Positions 33,810 through 38,669 of a DNA stretch of 38,669 nucleotides are shown piece by piece; position 1 is the stretch's first letter, and each line of letters begins with the position of its first letter. This DNA is from Planctomycetota bacterium (GTDB taxonomy: Bacteria > Planctomycetota > UBA1135 > UBA2386), in contig JAEUHS010000118.1 in the NCBI GenBank assembly GCA_016794035.1, positions 1 through 38,669 on the forward strand, read 5' to 3'. The notes beneath the pieces are model-generated. The model was not told where the DNA came from and ran no database searches. It saw only the letters and a program-made list of their open reading frames with translations. The position numbers and the translations under genes are program-made.

Positions 33810-36113
33810 ATGACGGAACTGCCCCAGTTCGAACCCCCACCGATGATGGACGAGAGCCTCGGCCGCCAGCACCGCCAGCCCGAACCGACGGCGCCCGCCG
33901 GCGGGGGCGGCGGCGTGGACCCCGCTCCGGCCGCGAGCCCGGGGGCCGCCGAGGGCGCCCCGGCCACGGTGACCGGCCCGCTGAACGGCATCGAGCGCAC
34001 GGTCCTGTTCATGAACCGCGAGCAGTCGTGGCTGGCGTTCAACCGGCGCGTGCTCGAGGAGGCGCGGGACCCGAGCAACCCGCTGCTCGAGCGCGTCAAG
34101 TTCCTGGCGATCTCGAGCACCAACCTCGACGAGTTCTTCGAGATCCGGGTCGCAGGCGTGATGGAACTGGTCGACGCGGGACTGCAGGGCGAGAACCCCG
34201 ACGCGATCAAGCCGCAGGAAGAACTCGAGCGCGTGCGCGCTGACGCCCATGCGTTCACCGACGAGATGCACCGCACCTGGCGCGAGCAGCTGGTGCCCGA
34301 GCTGGCGAAGGTCGGCATCGAATTCAAGCCGGTGCGGCAGATGAGCGCGGCGCAGCAGCGCTGGATCGACACCTGGTTCGAACGCGAGATCTATCCGATC
34401 CTGACGCCGCTGGCGATCGACCCCGCGCACCCGTTCCCGGTGCTGCTGAACAAGTCGCTGAACCTGGTGGTGCTGCTGCTCGATCCGCGGCAGCCGCGCC
34501 GCACGCAGCGCATGGCCGTGGTGCAGGTGCCGCGCACGCTGCCGCGCATCCTGCGCCTGCCGGAGATCGACGGCCAGCGCACCTACGTGTTCACGGCCGA
34601 CATCGTGCGGGAGAACCTGCACATGCTGTTCCCCGGCCTCGAGGTCGTGCACGCCAGCTCGTTCCGCGTCACGCGCGACAGCAACCTCGACGTCGACGAC
34701 GTGCAGGCGACCGACCTGATGAGCTCGATCGAGAAGGAGCTGATCAAGCGGCGCCGCGGCGAACCGGTGCGCCTGGAGATCGACAACGGCGCCCATCCCG
34801 AGATCATCGATCGCTTCCTGAAGGCGTTCGGGCTCGAGATGGACGACGTCTACCTGTGCGACGGCCCGGTCAACCTGGGGCGCATCCTCGAGCTGTACCA
34901 GATCGTCGAGCAGGCCGACCTCAAAGATCCGCCGTCGCAGCCGCGGCGCCAGTGGGGCTGGTCGTCGGCCGACGAGATGTTCTCCGATCTGCGCGACGGC
35001 GACATCCTGCTGCACCATCCGTACGACTCGTTCTCGACCGTCGAGGAGTTCATCCGCTTCGCCGCGCGCGACCCGAAGGTGCTGGCGATCAAGCAGACGA
35101 TCTACCGCGCCGGCAGCAAGAACCCGCTGGTCGACTCGCTGATCGAGGCCGCGCAGCTGCGCAAGCAGGTCACGGTCATCGTCGAGCTGAAGGCACGCTT
35201 CGACGAAGAGGCGAACATCTTCTCCGCGCGGCGCATGGAGCAGGCCGGCGTGCACGTCGTCTACGGCATCGTCGGCCTGAAGACGCACGCCAAATGCACG
35301 CTCGTGGTGCGCCGCGAAGACGACGGCATCAAGCGCTACTGCCACCTCGGCACCGGCAACTACAACCCGGGCACCGCGCGCCTCTACACCGATCTCGGCC
35401 TGCTGACCGCGCGCGCCGACGTCGGTGAAGAGGTGGCCGAGACGTTCAACATGATCACCGGCTACACGCGCGTGCCGCAGATGGAGCACCTGCTGGTGGC
35501 GCCGTTCACGCTGCGCGACAAGGTGCTGCAGCTGATCAAGAACGAGATCGACAACAAGAAGGCGGGCAGGCCGGCCGCGATCAAGGCGAAGCTCAACAAC
35601 CTCGCCGACCCGCAGATCATCACCGCGCTCTACGAGGCCTCACGCGCCGGCGTCTCGATCAAGCTCTGCGTGCGCAGCGTCTGCTGCCTGCGCCCCGGCG
35701 TGCCGGGCCTCAGCGACAACATCTCGGTGGTCGCCATCGTCGATCGCTTCCTCGAGCACAGCCGCGTCTACTACTTCGAGAACGCCGGCAACCCGCTGGT
35801 CTACCTGTCGTCCGCCGACTGGATGATCCGCAACCTCGACCGCCGCGTCGAAGTCGCCGCGCCGGTGCTCGACCCCGAACTGAAGAAGCGCGTCGTCGAC
35901 GAAGCGCTGAACATGGCGCTGGCCGACAACGTCAAGGCGCGCCGCGTGCTGGCGAACGGCCAGAGCGTGCGCATCGTCCGCAGCCCGGACGAGCCGGCCA
36001 TGCGCAGCCAGCTGGCGCTGCTCGAGCAGGTGATGAAGCAGCCAGAGACGACCCCCGAAGGCGGTGTGTCCGACACCCAGAAGCGGCGCAACAAGAAGAA
36101 GAAGAAGGCCTGA
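33810..36113 (+). CDS. ppk1: Polyphosphate kinase 1
   Basis: A 767-residue enzyme that polymerises the gamma-phosphate of ATP into polyphosphate. After a non-conserved proline/glycine-rich extension of ~60 residues, the PPK N-domain begins (LFMNREQSWLAFNRRVLEEA), followed by the head domain and two phospholipase-D-like catalytic domains. The autophosphorylated histidine is His493 in GLKTHAKC and the second active-site histidine is His650 in LEHSRVYYFE. CHLGTGNYNPGTARLYTD is also diagnostic. The C-terminus ends in a basic lysine-rich tail (KRRNKKKKKA) that could bind polyphosphate or membrane. GAGG six bases upstream supports the ATG at 33810. It is the last chromosomal gene before the mobile element. 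Confidence 0.96.
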   Translation: MTELPQFEPPPMMDESLGRQHRQPEPTAPAGGGGGVDPAPAASPGAAEGAPATVTGPLNGIERTVLFMNREQSWLAFNRRVLEEARDPSNPLLERVKFLAISSTNLDEFFEIRVAGVMELVDAGLQGENPDAIKPQEELERVRADAHAFTDEMHRTWREQLVPELAKVGIEFKPVRQMSAAQQRWIDTWFEREIYPILTPLAIDPAHPFPVLLNKSLNLVVLLLDPRQPRRTQRMAVVQVPRTLPRILRLPEIDGQRTYVFTADIVRENLHMLFPGLEVVHASSFRVTRDSNLDVDDVQATDLMSSIEKELIKRRRGEPVRLEIDNGAHPEIIDRFLKAFGLEMDDVYLCDGPVNLGRILELYQIVEQADLKDPPSQPRRQWGWSSADEMFSDLRDGDILLHHPYDSFSTVEEFIRFAARDPKVLAIKQTIYRAGSKNPLVDSLIEAAQLRKQVTVIVELKARFDEEANIFSARRMEQAGVHVVYGIVGLKTHAKCTLVVRREDDGIKRYCHLGTGNYNPGTARLYTDLGLLTARADVGEEVAETFNMITGYTRVPQMEHLLVAPFTLRDKVLQLIKNEIDNKKAGRPAAIKAKLNNLADPQIITALYEASRAGVSIKLCVRSVCCLRPGVPGLSDNISVVAIVDRFLEHSRVYYFENAGNPLVYLSSADWMIRNLDRRVEVAAPVLDPELKKRVVDEALNMALADNVKARRVLANGQSVRIVRSPDEPAMRSQLALLEQVMKQPETTPEGGVSDTQKRRNKKKKKA

Positions 36114-36421
36114 TCCAGGACTGATGGCCTGAGTGTGCATTCGGCGGGCGGCGTCCAGGCGGCGCCAGTCCGCCCCCGGGCCCCGATCACGCGCACCCCC
36201 AGCACGCCGCTCCAGCAGGCAGGTCCCGCGAGCGAGCGGCAGCCGACCCAGGCGCGGTGTCCACCCGACGCGATGCCGCGGCGAAACCACGGTCCTCGGC
36301 GGGAAATCCACGAGGAATCTGAGCCCTGCGATCCATGTCAGGGGCGCGCATCCTGAGCGCGCACACGCAAGACATCAGCTCCCGTCGGGCTGGCGGCGGC
36401 GCCGGCAGCCCGGAAACTACG

Positions 36422-36455
36422 ACACCCGCCGGCAACCTGAGTTGCCGCCGGGTGT
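36422..36455. terminator. Strong hairpin downstream of the tRNA-Asp 3' end
   Basis: Positions 36422-36436 and 36441-36455 form a 15-bp stem with one mismatch around the loop CTGA. It lies in the 411-base interval between ppk1 and the tRNA fragment (36114-36524), which otherwise contains only the 15-bp repeats listed separately. It could terminate ppk1 transcripts or, on the other strand, tRNA-Asp transcripts. No clean U-tract is visible on either strand. Confidence 0.4.
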
Positions 36456-36466
36456 TGCCGGCAGAC

Positions 36467-36524
36467 GGGCTGCCCAGCCGAGGGCTGCCCAGACAGGCAC
36501 TGTCCAGACAGGGACTGCAAGGAG

Positions 36525-36526
<2 letters not shown>
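36467..36526. repeat. Four degenerate tandem 15-bp repeats beside the attachment site
   Basis: Four consecutive 15-base units at 36467, 36482, 36497 and 36512 share a consensus close to GGRCTGCCCAGACAG. The first two share 11 identical leading bases, the second and third share CCAGACAG, and the fourth is the most diverged. They abut the CCA end of the tRNA-Asp fragment, on the chromosomal side. Confidence 0.75.
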
Positions 36527-36575
<49 letters not shown>

Positions 36576-36651
36576 TTCTGCGGTCGGTGTGGCTCATTCG
36601 CGATTCTCCGATCTGTTGCATCCAACGGGCTCCATTGGCCAAACTGGCGAC

Positions 36652-37905
36652 ATGAAGCGAAACGGCAATCTGCGGCGCGGTGACACTTCGGGTGACACGA
36701 GTCCCACGAAAGACGCCGATTCGCCCGTTCGGCGGCGTCTCCGGAAGACGAAGTCGCCGGCGAAGGTCGAGGGCTGCGAGCACCGATGGTTCCCCGCTGA
36801 CGGCTGGCGCTACCGCGCGCGGATGAAGGTTGCGGGCAAGGTGCAGGTCGGCGCGTGGGCGACGAAGGACCGGGCGCGCAGTGATGCCAGGGCGATGCGC
36901 GAGCGCCGCGAATCCGGCGAAGGCCTCGCGTTCGTCACGCTCGAGCAGGCCTGCCAGGCCGTGCTGGACACCGTGCGCGGACGCGACGGCACCTGGCGCA
37001 GCTACAGCGAGCACTTCCTGACGATCTGCGACTTCCTCGGCCCCGACACGCCCCTGCACCAGGTCACGGCCGATCGCATCGGCGAGTTCCTGACCGCGCG
37101 CCGGGCCGCCCGCGTGCGCGGGAAGCCTCCGAGCGAGATGCGGCTGCAGAAGCACCTCGGGGCACTTGGTCGCGTGTTCCGTCTCGCGATTCGGAACCGG
37201 CGGTTTGCCGGCGCGAACCCTCTCGACAGGGTCGAGCGGCCGCGCGTGAAGCGCAAGGCGGGGCACGTCTACGACGTTGCCGAGCTGGGCGATCTGTTCG
37301 CCGCGCTGCGAGCCAGGACCAACGCCACTTCGTCGTGGGACGCCGCAATCGTCGGCGCGCTGCTGTTCTCCGGTCTGCGGCGCGAAGGCCTCTGCCATGT
37401 CACCGTGGCGAACGTCGACAGCAAGGCCGGGCTCGTCCGCAACGTCGAGCAGAAGCGGTCGGTCGGAACCGTGGTCCCGATCAGCAAGCCGCTGGCGCAC
37501 GCCCTCGCCGTTCTGGTCGCTGCCGCTGACGACACCGGGCACCTGGTGCCGCGCGGCGTCCAGCGCGGACCGCGAAAGGATGGCGGGCGACCGAGAACCG
37601 ACACAGAGCGCCGCACCAGCACCGTCGACCGCGTGTTCCGCCGCTGCCGAGGCGCACTCCCGGAGCAGCTGCGTGGCCGTTTCCACCCGCACACGATGCG
37701 GCATAGCCTCCGCACGATCCTTGCCGACGCCAGGGTGCCGACCCACGTCAAGAACGCCATCACCGATCACGCTCCCGCAACAGTCGGCGACCGCTACGAA
37801 CACGCCACCACCACCAACGTGCGGCACTACGCCAAGAAGGTGCTCGACCCGCTGCTGTGGATCGTCGACCCGGTCGCCAAGCGGCCGAAGGCTGCGGCGC
37901 GGTAG
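36652..37905 (+). CDS. Tyrosine recombinase (site-specific integrase)
   Basis: A 417-residue integrase that would catalyse insertion and excision at the adjacent tRNA-Asp site. Residues ~40-75 may be an arm-binding domain, ~95-190 the core-binding helical domain (TLEQACQAVLDTVRGR, TWRSYSEHFLTICDFLG), and ~205-400 the catalytic domain. The catalytic set appears complete: Arg243 in FSGLRREGL, a beta-hairpin lysine near 268 (QKRSVGTVVP), His347 and Arg350 in HTMRHS, His373 in ITDHA and the nucleophile Tyr382 in GDRYEH. The ATG at 36652 is chosen because the frame upstream runs through the tRNA fragment. No strong Shine-Dalgarno is visible. It ends two bases from the convergent small gene. Confidence 0.92.
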   Translation: MKRNGNLRRGDTSGDTSPTKDADSPVRRRLRKTKSPAKVEGCEHRWFPADGWRYRARMKVAGKVQVGAWATKDRARSDARAMRERRESGEGLAFVTLEQACQAVLDTVRGRDGTWRSYSEHFLTICDFLGPDTPLHQVTADRIGEFLTARRAARVRGKPPSEMRLQKHLGALGRVFRLAIRNRRFAGANPLDRVERPRVKRKAGHVYDVAELGDLFAALRARTNATSSWDAAIVGALLFSGLRREGLCHVTVANVDSKAGLVRNVEQKRSVGTVVPISKPLAHALAVLVAAADDTGHLVPRGVQRGPRKDGGRPRTDTERRTSTVDRVFRRCRGALPEQLRGRFHPHTMRHSLRTILADARVPTHVKNAITDHAPATVGDRYEHATTTNVRHYAKKVLDPLLWIVDPVAKRPKAAAR

Positions 37906-37907
37906 CG

Positions 37908-38189
37908 TCATCGCGTGAACACCGCTCGCCGCTTGGGCTTCTCCGTGTCGGCACCACGAACGTGGTCAGCGCGACGCTTCGCCTGCTGGAACCGTTCGGC
38001 AAGGCGCTTCTGCCGCTGCTGCCGCCACTGTTCGAACTCGACCGAGTCCACGCGGTAGCTGCGCTTCGACACGGGCAACACCTCGACACCGTCGTCGACG
38101 AGCTCGCGCACAAGATCGACAGGCTGCACGCCGAGCTCGCGCGCCTTGTCGCGCACGTTGAGCATGGTCGGCGACACGTCCTTGGACAT
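37908..38189 (-). CDS. Small basic DNA-binding protein, candidate excisionase
   Basis: A 93-residue basic protein. Residues ~10-40 (LNVRDKARELGVQPVDLVRE) resemble a helix-turn-helix or an IF2-N-like fold. They are followed by SKRSYRVDSVEFEQWRQQRQ, which looks like the wing and helix of MerR/Xis-type excisionases ('R.YR.d..e.e.W'). The tail is rich in Arg/Lys. Position next to the integrase and small size support a recombination directionality factor, but the assignment is inference. The ATG is fused to the stop of the upstream small gene (TGATG), so the two are translationally coupled. Confidence 0.65.
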   Translation of the reverse strand: MSKDVSPTMLNVRDKARELGVQPVDLVRELVDDGVEVLPVSKRSYRVDSVEFEQWRQQRQKRLAERFQQAKRRADHVRGADTEKPKRRAVFTR

Positions 38190-38392
38190 CAGACGGCACC
38201 ACCCTGCCGCTGCGGGGTCTCGGCGAGGACACTCCGTGCGTCGATGGTGACGAGCACGCCGAGACGGGCGAGCTCGCGGCGCGCGCGCAGTTCCTGGTCG
38301 CGGTTCCCGCGGCGGATGGCGGCCTCCATCACGCAGAACCAGCCAGTCGGCGAATCGTCCGAGGTCTTCTGCTTCGTCTCGTGCCTGGCCAT
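38189..38392 (-). CDS. Small hypothetical protein of the element
   Basis: A 67-residue hydrophilic protein with no recognised family. The sequence has a central segment GWFCVMEAAIRRGNRDQE and a helical ELRARRELARLGVLVTI, which suggests a small helical DNA- or protein-binding protein. The start is well supported by AGGAG (38401-38405, minus sense), eight bases upstream of the ATG at 38392. It is coupled to the candidate excisionase through a one-base TGATG overlap. The upstream region carries repeated TGTCGCC half-sites that may regulate this two-gene operon. Confidence 0.65.
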   Translation of the reverse strand: MARHETKQKTSDDSPTGWFCVMEAAIRRGNRDQELRARRELARLGVLVTIDARSVLAETPQRQGGAV

Positions 38393-38420
38393 GGTGGGTG
38401 CTCCTACAAAGAGCCGTCTG

Positions 38421-38448
38421 TGTCGCCGATCCGCCGCCACCGGCGACA
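38421..38448. promoter_or_regulatory. Inverted repeat TGTCGCCG-N12-CGGCGACA
   Basis: TGTCGCCG at 38421-38428 and CGGCGACA at 38441-38448 form an 8-bp dyad about 30-55 bases upstream of the small gene starting at 38392. The half-site is the same as in the palindrome at 38512-38525, suggesting a shared DNA-binding protein. Confidence 0.55.
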
Positions 38449-38511
38449 GCCTGCACGCAACGCAAGTCCTTACTGTGCCACGCAATGTGGTTGCCCATCG
38501 GAATTCGCAAG

Positions 38512-38525
38512 TGTCGCCGGCGACA
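38512..38525. promoter_or_regulatory. Perfect 14-bp palindrome TGTCGCCGGCGACA
   Basis: Two abutting TGTCGCC half-sites form a perfect palindrome. It lies between the small two-gene operon and the end of a possible further gene, close to where a repressor-controlled promoter for the operon would be expected. Confidence 0.6.
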
Positions 38526-38527
38526 GA

Positions 38528-38668
38528 TCACGCGTCGGCTTCCTGCCACGGTTCGCGCCGGTCAACGTCTCCCGCCGGGGGCTGCCCTTGCCGAAGGCGA
38601 TCGCGCGTAGCCCGAACAGCTGACCACGTGATCTTGTGCAGGGTCGTACGAACGATGCCGAACCGCTT
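38528..38668 (-). CDS. Possible C-terminal end of a helix-turn-helix protein (partial)
   Basis: The minus strand is open from the window edge to a TGA at 38528-38530, giving 46 residues. The visible start KRFGIVRTTLHKITW resembles the second helix of a resolvase- or repressor-type helix-turn-helix ('fgvsrtTlhk'), and the tail is hydrophilic (DVDRREPWQEADA). The fragment is short and a chance open frame cannot be excluded at this base composition. Confidence 0.3.
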   Translation of the reverse strand, partial: KRFGIVRTTLHKITWSAVRATRDRLRQGQPPAGDVDRREPWQEADA

Positions 38669-38669
38669 T

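Overview
The window is a very GC-rich (by eye about 70%) stretch of bacterial chromosome, packed with genes in short operons that often share ATGA, GTGA or TGATG start/stop overlaps. It most likely comes from a planctomycete (Planctomycetota). The case rests on an RCC1-type secreted protein (15718-17934) and a second secreted protein (31198-32250) that end in similar 'GxGC...' C-terminal beta-sandwich-like domains of a kind I associate with marine planctomycetes, on many large secreted or lipoproteins of unknown role, and on many starts without a Shine-Dalgarno sequence. No rRNA, ribosomal protein or other phylogenetic marker is present, so this placement is an inference.

Layout. 1-162: tail of an unidentified gene. 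394-4452 (+): a MoxR ATPase / DUF58 / transglutaminase (TgpA-like) operon. 4422-12909 (-): a tight six-gene run, read right to left: cyclodeaminase-fold protein, phosphoglycerate mutase gpmI, secreted M28 peptidase, 902-aa lipoprotein, lipoprotein with two retropepsin-like domains, and a degenerate histidine-kinase-like protein. 13009-15655 (+): a small lipoprotein and a secreted beta-helix protein resembling carbohydrate-active enzymes. 15718-20356 (-): two large secreted proteins, one an RCC1 propeller. The upstream one has five perfect 7-bp repeats just after its start codon. 20613-23560: a small lipoprotein (+), then a three-gene operon (-) of an unknown protein, a metallophosphoesterase and a lipoprotein. 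23655-28258 (+): glcD-glcE-glcF (glycolate/lactate oxidation) followed by a TPR protein. 28280-31066 (-): blaI-like repressor, M56 (BlaR1-like) membrane protease and a secreted charged coiled-coil protein, behind a promoter with two perfect BlaI-type operators. 31198-33590 (-): a secreted protein and a PilT-type ATPase. 33810-36113 (+): polyphosphate kinase ppk1.

36525 to the right edge is the left end of an integrated mobile element. A 50-nt fragment matching only the 3' half of a tRNA-Asp gene (anticodon arm through encoded CCA) forms the junction. A tyrosine recombinase starts 78 nt away, followed on the other strand by two small genes, one a candidate excisionase, and by a probable regulatory region with four TGTCGCC half-sites. 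The far end and an intact tRNA-Asp should lie beyond the window.

The most unusual items are the candidate 7-bp phase-variation tract, the two-operator blaI promoter with its probable leaderless start, the single-chain double retropepsin lipoprotein inside a mixed operon, and the new integrative element with its junction repeats and operators. No complete new defence or metabolic system can be shown from this window alone.
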